From an uncultured Flavobacteriales bacterium (GTDB lineage Bacteria; Bacteroidota; Bacteroidia; Flavobacteriales; Flavobacteriaceae): a DNA stretch of 64,000 bases. A program made the translations under genes and the position numbers. Below the pieces are notes generated by a model. That model had not been told where the DNA came from, searched no databases, and saw only the letters and a program-made list of their open reading frames with translations. The first letter of the stretch is position 1, and each line of letters begins with the position of its first letter. The stretch spans positions 1-64,000 of the forward strand of contig CAJXYJ010000001.1 in assembly GCA_913063255.1 (NCBI GenBank), read 5' to 3'. Positions 9,080 to 18,902 of the stretch are shown here, one piece after another.

Positions 9080-9835
9080 GTGATGACAAAACCTTACGTA
9101 AAACAAGATATAGAAAACGGAATTTCAACCATCGAATTCTTCCACCCAGCACATAATAGTCTTCCAGGAGACATCCTTGCAAAATTAGCGAGTACTATAA
9201 CTGAAGCTGGAAAAAATGATGAGGTAAAAGTCATCATTTTAAAAAGTGGTGGCGAACGAACATTCTGTGCTGGTGCAAGCTTTAAGGAATTAATTAATAT
9301 TAATGATGCAGAAACTGGAAGGGTTTTCTTTTCAGGTTTTGCAAATGTGATCAATGCCATGCGAAAATGTCCAAAGTTTATTATTGGTCGTATTCAAGGA
9401 AAAACAGTAGGTGGTGGAGTTGGTGTTGCATCGGCAACCGATTATTGCATGGCCTCTAAATTTGCTGCTATTAAATTAAGTGAATTAAATATAGGGATTG
9501 GTCCTTTTGTAGTTGGACCTGCTGTAGAACGTAAATTAGGATTGACGGGAATGTCACAAATAGCCATAGATTCCAATAGTTTTTATGATGCAGAATGGGC
9601 AAGACAAAAAGGATTGTACGCACAAGTTTATGAATCTACAGAGGAGCTTGACGATGCAGTGCAAGCCTTTGCTGAAAACTTATGTAATTATAACCCTGAT
9701 GCTATGAAAGAAATGAAAAAAGTAATGTGGTCAGGAACCGAAAATTGGGATACATTATTAGCTGAAAGAGCTGCTATTAGTGGACGTTTGGTATTAAGTG
9801 ATTTTACAAAAGAAAAAATAAAGGGATTTAAATAA
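9080..9835 (+). CDS. Enoyl-CoA hydratase/isomerase (PaaF-like)
   Basis: Crotonase fold: TFCAGASFKEL, GRIQGKTVGGGVGVASATDYCMA. Confidence 0.85.
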   Translation: MMTKPYVKQDIENGISTIEFFHPAHNSLPGDILAKLASTITEAGKNDEVKVIILKSGGERTFCAGASFKELININDAETGRVFFSGFANVINAMRKCPKFIIGRIQGKTVGGGVGVASATDYCMASKFAAIKLSELNIGIGPFVVGPAVERKLGLTGMSQIAIDSNSFYDAEWARQKGLYAQVYESTEELDDAVQAFAENLCNYNPDAMKEMKKVMWSGTENWDTLLAERAAISGRLVLSDFTKEKIKGFK

Positions 9836-9840
9836 AAAAA

Positions 9841-9903
9841 TGTCAAACAGAGCAACAGCGAAGAATCTCAATAAGTAGAGATTCCTCTTTCGTCGGAATG
9901 ACA
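9841..9903. repeat. Intergenic palindromic repeat, gtcatt..agcgaagaatctc / gagattcc..ggaatgac type
   Basis: Inverted halves gtcaaacagagcaacagcgaagaatctc ... gagattcctctttcgtcggaatgac. Confidence 0.75.
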
Positions 9904-9969
9904 AACTAGCAATGAGAATTAAGAAATATAAAATAAATAATAAGATTCCTGCCTTCGCAGGAAATTAAT

Positions 9970-10569
9970 ATGATTTATAGTTTTAAAGGACATATTCCAG
10001 TAGTTCACAAAAGTAGTTTTGTGCATCCTTTAGCAGCTGTTACTGGAAATGTAATTATTGGCAAAAATTGTTATATCGGTCCTAGTGCTGCCATTCGTGG
10101 GGATTGGGGTGAAATTATTTTAGAAGACGGTGTAAATGTGCAGGAAAATTGTACGGTACATATGTTTCCTGGAAAAACAATCGTTTTAAAAGAAGGAGCT
10201 CATGTGGGGCATGGTGCAATTATCCATGGTGCTAATTTAGGACGAAATTGTTTAATAGGAATGAATAGTGTTATCATGGATGATGCAGAAATAGGAGATG
10301 AATGTATTGTTGGCGCATTATCCTTTGTGAAAGCGAAGGCTAAGTTTTCTAAAAGAAATTTAATTGTTGGGAATCCTGCTAAAACGATAAAAAATGTTAC
10401 CGATGAAATGATGGAATGGAAAACTGCTGGAACTAAATTGTACCAACAATTGCCATACGATTGTCATGAGAGTTTAAAGGAAGTGGAGCCTTTAAGAGAG
10501 ATTCCAAAGGATAGACCTAAACAAGAAGATTTTTATAAAACACTTGCTGAGTTGAAAAGAAAGAAATAA
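9970..10569 (+). CDS. paaY: PaaY-like hexapeptide-repeat protein (gamma carbonic anhydrase/acyltransferase fold)
   Basis: Hexapeptide repeats (VIIGKNCYIGPSAAIRGDWGEIILEDGVNVQENCTVHMFPGK). Confidence 0.88.
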   Translation: MIYSFKGHIPVVHKSSFVHPLAAVTGNVIIGKNCYIGPSAAIRGDWGEIILEDGVNVQENCTVHMFPGKTIVLKEGAHVGHGAIIHGANLGRNCLIGMNSVIMDDAEIGDECIVGALSFVKAKAKFSKRNLIVGNPAKTIKNVTDEMMEWKTAGTKLYQQLPYDCHESLKEVEPLREIPKDRPKQEDFYKTLAELKRKK

Positions 10570-10574
10570 TAAAA

Positions 10575-10642
10575 TGTCATTCAGAGCGATAGCGAAGAAT
10601 CTCTAAAAAGATTGCCACGTCGTTACTCTCCTCGCAATGACA
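10575..10642. repeat. Intergenic palindromic repeat, gtcattcagagcgatagcgaagaatctc ... cctcgcaatgac
   Basis: Same left half as the copies at 4219, 9841 and 13564. Confidence 0.75.
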
Positions 10643-10667
10643 ACTAACAAACATTAGTTAATAAGAA

Positions 10668-11948
10668 ATGTCAGAGTATAAATTCAAAATGCCTAAACTA
10701 GGCGAAAGTATTACCGAAGCTGCCATTATCAAATGGTTTAAAAACATTGGAGATACTATAGAAGAAGATGAGATTTTGCTGGAAGTAGCAACAGATAAAG
10801 TAGACTCTGAAGTGCCATCTTTGGTTTCGGGTGTGATTACAGAACTTCTATACAAACAAAATGAGGTTATAAAAATTGGCGAAACCATAGCGATTATCAC
10901 AACAGATGGTAAAGAACCAAAAGTAAAAGAAAAGCCTACTCAAAAAAAATCCAATAAAAAAGAAAGTAAGCCTTTAAAAAAAGTTTCTTCGTCCATTCCA
11001 TCCACCTCTTTTAATGTCCCAAATTCTGATTTATATTTCTCGCCACTTATTACAAGTATAGCAAAAGAGCATCATATAAGTTTTGAGGAATTAGCCCGAA
11101 TTCCTGTTTCAGGAAAAGATGCTCGTCTTCGGAAAAGTGATTTAATGAAATATATTGAGGAAGGACGACCATTTAAATATGCACAACCTATTTCTTCAGA
11201 AGGTGGTTTTAAAATACCAGATTTAAAGTTTGATAAAGGAGAAGGTAAAATTGTTGAAATGGATCGTATGCGGCAAATGATTGCCGACCATATGGTTTTT
11301 AGTAAGCATACTTCACCCCATGTTACTGCCTATGTTGAAGCTGATTTAACCGAAATGGTTAATTGGAGAAATAAGGAGAAAGTCAATTTTCAAAAAAAAT
11401 ACAATGAAAAATTAACCTTTACTCCCTTGTTTATTGAAGCTGTTTCCAAAGCCATTGTAGATTATCCGATGATTAATTCTTCCCTTGATGGAAAGAATAT
11501 TATTGTAAAAGAGGATATTAATATTGGGATGGCTGCTGCATTGCCTAGTGGAAATTTAATAGTGCCAGTAGTAAAAAATGCGGACAAGAAAAATTTAGTG
11601 GAACTAGCATCGGCTATAAATACTCTTGCAGTAAAAGCTAGAGAAAATAAATTAAAAGTGGATGATACTGCTGGAAGTACTTTTACCATATCTAATGTAG
11701 GAACCTTTGGTTCTGTAATGGGAACTCCAATTATTAATCAGCCAGAAGCTGCTATTCTTGCCACTGGAATCATAAAAAAACGAGCAGAAGTAATGGAACG
11801 AGAAGATGGAGATTCTATCGAAATAAGACATATGATGTATTTGTCCTTATCGTTTGATCATAGAATTGTAGATGGATTTTTAGCAGGTTCTTTTTTAAGG
11901 AGAATTGCAGACAATATGGAAGATTTTAATGTTGACAGAAAAATATAA
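10668..11948 (+). CDS. 2-oxo acid dehydrogenase E2 (dihydrolipoamide acyltransferase)
   Basis: Lipoyl domain EVATDKVDSEVPS, peripheral subunit-binding domain, C-terminal SFDHRIVDGFLAGSFL. Confidence 0.92.
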   Translation: MSEYKFKMPKLGESITEAAIIKWFKNIGDTIEEDEILLEVATDKVDSEVPSLVSGVITELLYKQNEVIKIGETIAIITTDGKEPKVKEKPTQKKSNKKESKPLKKVSSSIPSTSFNVPNSDLYFSPLITSIAKEHHISFEELARIPVSGKDARLRKSDLMKYIEEGRPFKYAQPISSEGGFKIPDLKFDKGEGKIVEMDRMRQMIADHMVFSKHTSPHVTAYVEADLTEMVNWRNKEKVNFQKKYNEKLTFTPLFIEAVSKAIVDYPMINSSLDGKNIIVKEDINIGMAAALPSGNLIVPVVKNADKKNLVELASAINTLAVKARENKLKVDDTAGSTFTISNVGTFGSVMGTPIINQPEAAILATGIIKKRAEVMEREDGDSIEIRHMMYLSLSFDHRIVDGFLAGSFLRRIADNMEDFNVDRKI

Positions 11949-11990
11949 ATATATAAAAGGTCTTTTGAGTAAGACTTAATAAATAAAGCG

Positions 11991-13043
11991 ATGAAAAATA
12001 TAACTATTACAAAAACGGAACAGTCAAAATTAAGCGAATTAGACTTTGATAATATTCCATTAGGAAAAATATTTACAGACCATATGTTTATCTGTGATTA
12101 TGATAATGGAGAATGGCATAATCCTCGTATTGAGCCTATAAAAGAAATTGGAACTCATCCAGCCACTATGGCATTGCATTATGGTCAAGCAATTTTTGAA
12201 GGAATGAAAGCTACCTTAGATAGTAATGGAGTTCCTTTATTATTTCGTCCTGATAAAAATGCAGCAAGGCTTAATTTTAGTGCAGACAGAATGGGAATGC
12301 CAAGTTTTCCTGAAGAACTTTTCTCTGAAGGGTTAAAACAATTGGTAAAAATGGAAAGCAGTTGGATACCACCACAAGAAGGATCTGCAATGTACTTACG
12401 ACCATTTATGTATGCCGATGAGCATTTTATAGGAATGAGAGCTGCTACAAGTTATAAATTTATAATTATATGTTCTCCTGCAGGGCCTTATTTTAGTGAA
12501 CGAATTAAACTATTTGCTGAAAAAAAATACATTCGCGCAGCAACGGGCGGAACTGGTGAAGCTAAAGCAGCTGGAAATTATGCAGCAGCTATAAAACCAA
12601 CTGAAAATGCAAAATCTAAAGGATACAATCAAGTGCTTTGGTTAGATGCTTTTGAACATAAATATATACAGGAAGTAGGGACAATGAATATCTTCTTTAA
12701 GATAGCTGGAAAAATCATTACTCCTTTTAGAGATGGTAATATTTTAGATGGAATTACACGAATGAGTGTCATCGATTTATTAAGAGATAAAGGATTTGAA
12801 GTTACCGAAAGACCTATCACAATTGATGAGGTGAAAGAGGCTTCAGAAAACGGAAGCTTAGAAGAAGCTTTTGGAACTGGAACTGCTATTGGAATTGCTT
12901 ATATACAGGAAATTGGAACAGACGAAGGTACTATTCATGTTTCTAACGAAAGTCCAGTAGCAGAAGATATAAACGATACCTTAAATAGTATAAAAATTGG
13001 TGCTATTGAAGATAAATTTGGTTGGATGGTTCCAGCAGAATAA
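11991..13043 (+). CDS. ilvE: Branched-chain amino acid aminotransferase
   Basis: Class IV aminotransferase: ALHYGQAIFEGMKA, GTGEAKAAGNYAAAIKP, EEAFGTGTA. Confidence 0.92.
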   Translation: MKNITITKTEQSKLSELDFDNIPLGKIFTDHMFICDYDNGEWHNPRIEPIKEIGTHPATMALHYGQAIFEGMKATLDSNGVPLLFRPDKNAARLNFSADRMGMPSFPEELFSEGLKQLVKMESSWIPPQEGSAMYLRPFMYADEHFIGMRAATSYKFIIICSPAGPYFSERIKLFAEKKYIRAATGGTGEAKAAGNYAAAIKPTENAKSKGYNQVLWLDAFEHKYIQEVGTMNIFFKIAGKIITPFRDGNILDGITRMSVIDLLRDKGFEVTERPITIDEVKEASENGSLEEAFGTGTAIGIAYIQEIGTDEGTIHVSNESPVAEDINDTLNSIKIGAIEDKFGWMVPAE

Positions 13044-13128
13044 TTTGCCAAGAGCATTCTCTTTGTCATCCTGAGCTTGATTCAAGATAACAAAAACAGA
13101 AATAGTAAAAGGAACAAAATATAGAACC

Positions 13129-15207
13129 TTGAACAAAAAAATAAACAAACAAACACTAAAAAAAGCCTTTTCTAATCTTTGTACCGCAAAGGCAATGACA
13201 GAGTTGTACGAAGAAAATTTTAAAGAGGTTTCTAAATACGTACATGCAACATCTCGGGGTCATGAAGTGATTCAAACAGCAATGGGATTGCAGCTATTGC
13301 CTCAGGATTTTGCTTTTCCTTATTATCGGGATGATTCTATGCTTTTAGCCATTGGGATGAAACCTTATGATTTAATGCTTCAAGTATTGGCAAAACGAGA
13401 CGATCCTTTTTCAGGGGGGAGAACCTATTATTGTCATCCAAGTTTAAGAGAAGACGATAAGCCTAAAATCCCACATCAAAGTTCAGCAACAGGGATGCAA
13501 ACCATTCCTGCAACTGGTGTTGCTTTAGGTTTTTGGTATAAGGAAATGGAAGAAATTGAAAATGTCATTCAGAGCGAAAGCGAAGAATCTCTTCCTCCAA
13601 TAGTTATTTGCTCCCTTGGAGACGCATCTGTAACCGAAGGTGAAATTTCTGAAGCCTTTCAAATGGCTGCTTTAAAACAACTTCCTATTTTATATTTAGT
13701 TCAAGATAACGGTTGGGATATTTCTGCAAATGCTGCTGAAACTCGAGCTCAAAATGCTGCTGAATATGCAAAAGGATTTAAGGGATTGGAAGCTATTTCA
13801 ATAGATGGAACCGATTTTGAAGAAAGTTATTCCACTTTGGAAAAAGTAATAAAAACCATTAGAACCGAAAGAAGACCTTTTCTTGTTCATGCAAAAGTTC
13901 CTTTGTTGAATCACCATACTTCAGGGGTTCGAATGGAATGGTATCGAGACGATTTAGAGGAGGCTAGAAGTAGAGATCCCTACCCTAAAATGAAAAAGCT
14001 ATTGGGGGACAATGGTTTTTCAGAAAAAGACATTCAAGAGATTGAAACTAATGCAAAAGAAACGGTAAAAGAAGATTTTAAAAAGGCACTGAAAGCTGAA
14101 GACCCAAAACCTGAAGATTTATTTACCCATGATTTTGCACCTACTCCTATTACAGAAGAAAAGGGAGTAAGAGCCCCAGAAGGAGCAGACAAAGTAGTAA
14201 TGGTAGATTGTGCCTTGTTTGCTATCGAAGAATTAATGACTAAGCACAAAGAGTGCCTTTTATATGGACAAGATGTTGGTGCACGCTTAGGAGGTGTTTT
14301 TAGAGAAGCTGCAACCTTAGCCCAAAAGTTTGGAGATCATAGAGTTTTTAATACCCCTATCCAAGAAGCATTTATTGTTGGAAGTACTGTGGGAATGAGT
14401 GCAGCTGGACTAAAACCAATAGTTGAAGTTCAATTTGCAGATTATATCTGGCCTGGATTGAACCAACTGTTTACAGAAGTTAGTAGAAGTTGCTATCTCT
14501 CTAATGGCAAGTGGCCTGTATCAATGGTTTTACGAGTTCCAATTGGGGCTTATGGGAGCGGAGGACCTTATCATTCGTCCTCTGTAGAAAGTGTTTTGTC
14601 TAATATTCGAGGGATAAAAATAGCATACCCTAGTAATGGAGCAGATTTAAAAGGGTTGATGAAAGCGGCTTATTACGATCCAAATCCAGTAGTAATTTTA
14701 GAGCATAAAGGCTTGTATTGGAGTAAAGTTCCAGGAACCAAAGGAGCAACATCTGTGGAACCAGCAGAAGACTATGTATTGCCATTTGGAAAAGCTTGGG
14801 TTTTACAAGAAATCTGGAAGCAAGAAGACGAAGAAACGCTTTCTATTATTACTTACGGAATGGGAGTACATTGGGCATTAAATGCTTCTGAAGCCTTAGG
14901 GTTACAGGATCGAATTGAAGTAGTGGATTTACGAACCTTACATCCCTTAGATTATAAAACAGTATTTAATTCTGTAAAAAAATGTGGAAAATGTTTAGTA
15001 GTCACTGAAGAACCTTCAGAGAATAGTTTTTCAAGAGCTTTACAGGGTAGAATTCAGGAAGAATGTTTTAGAGAATTAGACGCACCTGTAATGGTTATCG
15101 GTAGTGAAAATATGCCTGCAATTCCATTAAATTCAACTTTAGAACAAACCATGATTCCCTCTACTCAAAAAGTAAAAGAGAAGATAGAAGCTATACTAAA
15201 CTATTAA
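13129..15207 (+). CDS. Fused alpha/beta 2-oxoacid (branched-chain type) dehydrogenase E1
   Basis: ThDP motif region GDASVTEGEISEAFQMAALKQLPILYLVQDNGW, E1-beta region QEAFIVGSTVGMSAAGLKPIVEVQFADYIWPGLNQL. Confidence 0.92.
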   Translation: MNKKINKQTLKKAFSNLCTAKAMTELYEENFKEVSKYVHATSRGHEVIQTAMGLQLLPQDFAFPYYRDDSMLLAIGMKPYDLMLQVLAKRDDPFSGGRTYYCHPSLREDDKPKIPHQSSATGMQTIPATGVALGFWYKEMEEIENVIQSESEESLPPIVICSLGDASVTEGEISEAFQMAALKQLPILYLVQDNGWDISANAAETRAQNAAEYAKGFKGLEAISIDGTDFEESYSTLEKVIKTIRTERRPFLVHAKVPLLNHHTSGVRMEWYRDDLEEARSRDPYPKMKKLLGDNGFSEKDIQEIETNAKETVKEDFKKALKAEDPKPEDLFTHDFAPTPITEEKGVRAPEGADKVVMVDCALFAIEELMTKHKECLLYGQDVGARLGGVFREAATLAQKFGDHRVFNTPIQEAFIVGSTVGMSAAGLKPIVEVQFADYIWPGLNQLFTEVSRSCYLSNGKWPVSMVLRVPIGAYGSGGPYHSSSVESVLSNIRGIKIAYPSNGADLKGLMKAAYYDPNPVVILEHKGLYWSKVPGTKGATSVEPAEDYVLPFGKAWVLQEIWKQEDEETLSIITYGMGVHWALNASEALGLQDRIEVVDLRTLHPLDYKTVFNSVKKCGKCLVVTEEPSENSFSRALQGRIQEECFRELDAPVMVIGSENMPAIPLNSTLEQTMIPSTQKVKEKIEAILNY

Positions 15208-15241
15208 TTTACGTAATTTGTAAATTAAATTAATTTCTTTT

Positions 15242-16849
15242 ATGTTGTTTCGAGTTTGTGTGTTTTTATTTGTCGTTCAGTGTACAATAGCGCAAGAGTT
15301 GGTTACTCCACTTATAGATAGTTTGTCGGTTGTTACTACTGAAAGTGAAAAGTCTAGAATTAGTTTAAAAATTGCTTCCCAATTATCTCATTCAGATTGG
15401 GAACGTTCCCAATATTATATAGAAGTTGCTGAAACTGCTGCCCTTGCTACAGAAGATCTTAAAACCCTAGCAAATTATTATATAAAAACTGGCGAGATAT
15501 ATTATAAGAAAGATGCCTTGGATGTAGCCTTAGATTATTATTTAAAGGCGTATGAATATTATAAAGACAAAGATTTTTCAGAAAGATACGTTTTAGAAAA
15601 TCACCTAGCTATTACCTATGCGAGGGTGGAAAATGAAGAGGTAGCCATAGATTTTTTCAGAAGGGTTTATCAATATCAAATAGAAAAACAAGACAGTTTA
15701 CCCCTTGCAAAAACGTTAAATAATATTGGTAATCTTTACATGGAAATCCAGATAGATTCTTCTATTATTTATTATCAAAAGGCGTTAAAAATTGCAGATG
15801 TGCTAAAAGACAATAGCCTTTACTTCTATTTATACACCAATTTAGGAAGAGTATATCGTATAAGCAAACAATACGATACCTCTAAAAATTACTTTAATAA
15901 AGCAATTTTAACATTAAACGAGCATAACAATCTTAGGAATATAGCGTGGTTATATAATGAGTTTTCTGAATACTACTTAAATCAATCTCAGCCAGATTCA
16001 AGTATTTATTATGCAGAGAAATCGTATAAAATATCTGATAGTTTAGCTCCTTATAGTTTAGAATGCCTAAAATCTGTAGAGTTACTTTACACCTCCTATA
16101 AGTTTAATAGTGAATTTGAAAAAGCAACTAATTATTTTGATCACTTTAACAGAATAAGTGATACCATAAATATAGAAGAGAAAAAGGTTAACGTTGAAAA
16201 AATACTTATTGAAGAAGCTCACAAAACCCAAGATAAAATTCGATCCCTAAAGGAAGGAGAACAGCGATTAAAGTATTTAATATTTGGTTTAAGTTTGTTT
16301 GTTTTACTATTAATAGTTACAATATTATTAGTAAAGTACAGAAATAAACTAAAAAACACACAGTTAGAAAATGAGTTGATATTGACTAAACGGAAAGAGT
16401 TAAATGCTAGTTTAGAAATTAAGAATAATGAACTTATTGGAAAAGCAATGACTGAAATTCATCGAACAGAAATCATTGATGAAATTCTACTAGAATTAAA
16501 AAACATAAAACGAAAAGCAGTAAAAAAGGAAACACAACAAGCTATAGATTATATAGTGAAGAGATTAGAAAGAGATACAAATAGTGATATTTGGAAAGAA
16601 TTTGAAGTGCGTTTTGAGCAAGTTCATGAGTCTTTTTACAAAAACCTTATTTTAAAACATCCCGATTTAACTTCAAAAGATAAGCGATTATGTGCGCTTT
16701 TAAAATTAGATCTAACATCTAAAGAAATAGCTCAAATTACTGGGCAATCTTTTAAATCTGTTGAAAATGCACGTACTCGACTTAGAAAAAAACTAGAAAT
16801 TACCAATTTAAAAACAGATTTATCTACATATCTCTCTAGTTTTAATTAG
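15242..16849 (+). CDS. TPR-containing, single-TM regulator with C-terminal LuxR-like HTH
   Basis: TPR-like repeats, TM (LIFGLSLFVLLLIVTILLVKY), HTH (DLTSKEIAQITGQSFKSVENARTRLRKKLEI). Confidence 0.82.
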   Translation: MLFRVCVFLFVVQCTIAQELVTPLIDSLSVVTTESEKSRISLKIASQLSHSDWERSQYYIEVAETAALATEDLKTLANYYIKTGEIYYKKDALDVALDYYLKAYEYYKDKDFSERYVLENHLAITYARVENEEVAIDFFRRVYQYQIEKQDSLPLAKTLNNIGNLYMEIQIDSSIIYYQKALKIADVLKDNSLYFYLYTNLGRVYRISKQYDTSKNYFNKAILTLNEHNNLRNIAWLYNEFSEYYLNQSQPDSSIYYAEKSYKISDSLAPYSLECLKSVELLYTSYKFNSEFEKATNYFDHFNRISDTINIEEKKVNVEKILIEEAHKTQDKIRSLKEGEQRLKYLIFGLSLFVLLLIVTILLVKYRNKLKNTQLENELILTKRKELNASLEIKNNELIGKAMTEIHRTEIIDEILLELKNIKRKAVKKETQQAIDYIVKRLERDTNSDIWKEFEVRFEQVHESFYKNLILKHPDLTSKDKRLCALLKLDLTSKEIAQITGQSFKSVENARTRLRKKLEITNLKTDLSTYLSSFN

Positions 16850-17194
16850 TATTCTGAATTTATACACATAAAAATAGCCAACTTTTAATTTGTTAAAATA
16901 CACAGGTATAGTCATTTACAATAAAATGAGTGGTAAATTAGTGTGTTAAATTTTCAATAGAGTGATTTTGTAAGGGGTGAAAATTAAATTTAAGAGCGCC
17001 CTAATTCTATTTTTGTACTGTAGCTATTCGAATTTTCAATTATACTTAAAAATGAAAACAAATAGAGAAAGAGAACAAGAAAAAGATCTACTGAATAAAA
17101 TTCAGAATGATAATAAAGTAAAAAAGAAAGCACTAAAAAAGATCATCAAAGCACTTGATAAAAAGAACAATAATAATAACTTAAACTAAAAAAT

Positions 17195-18817
17195 ATGAAA
17201 ACGATTAAAATTACATTTTTAATAATATTTGCATTATTAGTGTCGATTAATGTAAATGCACAATGGATAACCGACACTGATGTTAATACTCTAGTAGTGG
17301 ATTCAGAGGGATTAGATATGCAGGCTATAAGCTCTATAGATGGTAAAACATATATTGTATTTTGGGAAGCAGTAGATGCACCCACAAATATTGAATTGCG
17401 TTTACAAATATTAGATGTAGATGGTACACAATTATTAGGTGATAATGGAATGTTGGTAAGTGATGTAATCCCAATGAGTACTTATACTGTTATTTGGAGT
17501 ATAGTAACAGATAATGAAGGGAACCTTTATATTGGTGTTACAGGAACAGGAGGAGGAGAACAAGCCTATGTTTTTAAGTTAGATAGTAGTGGGAATCATT
17601 TATGGGGAGCCAATGGTGTTAATATAGGTTCTGGATATGCTGTAAATATATTGCCATTATCCACTGGAGAAGCTATCGTTTCTTGGTGGCCTGCTGATGA
17701 GAGTGTAATACAAAAATATGATGCTTCTGGGAATGATATTTGGGATGCTCCACATCCAGTTGTAGGTGATGGAAATTCTACTGTTCCAGCAAATATGTTT
17801 GAATTAACAGATGGAGATTTTATAATGGTTTTTCATAGCATTACTTTTACTATTTACGCTGATTTATACGCGCAACGATACAACGCTGATGGAGATTCTC
17901 AATGGACAGATGCAACAAAGCTATCAGAACATTCCTTGCAATGGAATATACCATACAGTGGAGTAAACGATGGCGATGTTGTTTATATGGGATATAGAGC
18001 TATTCATGACAACCGATTTGATTCTTACTTACAAAGAGTGAATTCTGATGGAACATTGCCCTGGGGTATTAATGGGATGGACTTTGACACAAATCAAACT
18101 GATTTTGAAATGGACACAAAAATAGCATATGAGTCTGGATCACAATATGTATGGGCAGTTTGCACTTATACCAATACAAGCCAGTCTGAAAAAGGAGAAT
18201 ATGTGCAAAAATTTGATAAGGAAACAGGAGAAAGACAATTAACTGATAATGCTAAAGTAATTTACCCAATTGGCGATGAAAAAGTACACTCTGGTTCTTT
18301 ACAATTAAAAGAAGATAGCCCTTTAATCTTGTTAAAAAGTGGAATGGATAATGGTGTAAGTCCAACGACATTAAATACTTTATATTTGGATGGAAACGGT
18401 GATTTTGCTTGGCCAGAAGAAACGATGCCTTTAGCAACATTCTCGGCAAATAAAAGTAGAATTCAATATACAACACCAGTTAACAATCAAAGTGTAGCTG
18501 TTTTTATTGAAGACAAAGGAACAGGATCAAAAATTTATGCTCAAAACTTTATGGATGAAGAATTATCTATAAATGATTTTGAAAATGAAAATGCTATCTT
18601 TTTTGTAAATCCAGTTTCAGAAATTTGGAATTTAAAAAGTAAAAATGCCATTTCATCTATATCCATTTATAATGTATTGGGACAATCGATTTTTGAATTG
18701 GTAAACGATTCTTCTAATGAAGTTTCTATAAATACAGAAAATTGGAATTCAGGAATGTATATTTTAAAAGTTACTACGGAAGTAGGAGTAATTTCAAAAC
18801 AGATTATTAAAAATTAA
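17195..18817 (+). CDS. Secreted T9SS-sorted protein of unknown function
   Basis: Signal peptide; C-terminal NPVSEIWNLKSKNAISSISIYNVLGQSIFEL...SGMYILKVTTEVGVISKQIIKN sorting domain. Confidence 0.82.
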   Translation: MKTIKITFLIIFALLVSINVNAQWITDTDVNTLVVDSEGLDMQAISSIDGKTYIVFWEAVDAPTNIELRLQILDVDGTQLLGDNGMLVSDVIPMSTYTVIWSIVTDNEGNLYIGVTGTGGGEQAYVFKLDSSGNHLWGANGVNIGSGYAVNILPLSTGEAIVSWWPADESVIQKYDASGNDIWDAPHPVVGDGNSTVPANMFELTDGDFIMVFHSITFTIYADLYAQRYNADGDSQWTDATKLSEHSLQWNIPYSGVNDGDVVYMGYRAIHDNRFDSYLQRVNSDGTLPWGINGMDFDTNQTDFEMDTKIAYESGSQYVWAVCTYTNTSQSEKGEYVQKFDKETGERQLTDNAKVIYPIGDEKVHSGSLQLKEDSPLILLKSGMDNGVSPTTLNTLYLDGNGDFAWPEETMPLATFSANKSRIQYTTPVNNQSVAVFIEDKGTGSKIYAQNFMDEELSINDFENENAIFFVNPVSEIWNLKSKNAISSISIYNVLGQSIFELVNDSSNEVSINTENWNSGMYILKVTTEVGVISKQIIKN

Positions 18818-18837
18818 TTCCCTAGTTAATTTTAAAA

Positions 18838-18877
18838 AAAAAGACTGTCCTTCTTAATTTAAGAAGACAGTCTTTTT
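18838..18877. terminator. Bidirectional intrinsic terminator between convergent genes
   Basis: aaaaagactgtc(c)ttctta...aagaagacagtcttttt hairpin with flanking A/T runs. Confidence 0.88.
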
Positions 18878-18902
18878 GATTTTATAAGTGTTTAGATAAA
18901 GT

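Noticed and set aside
9841-10642. Possible transposon/IS remnants at the intergenic repeats
   Set aside because: The repeats are short palindromes without a transposase or terminal inverted repeats enclosing an ORF; better described as a dispersed palindromic repeat family.
16977-17189. 70-aa Lys/Asn-rich plus ORF
   Set aside because: Low-complexity composition in AT-rich sequence; a start at 17052 is possible but a coding call is not supported.
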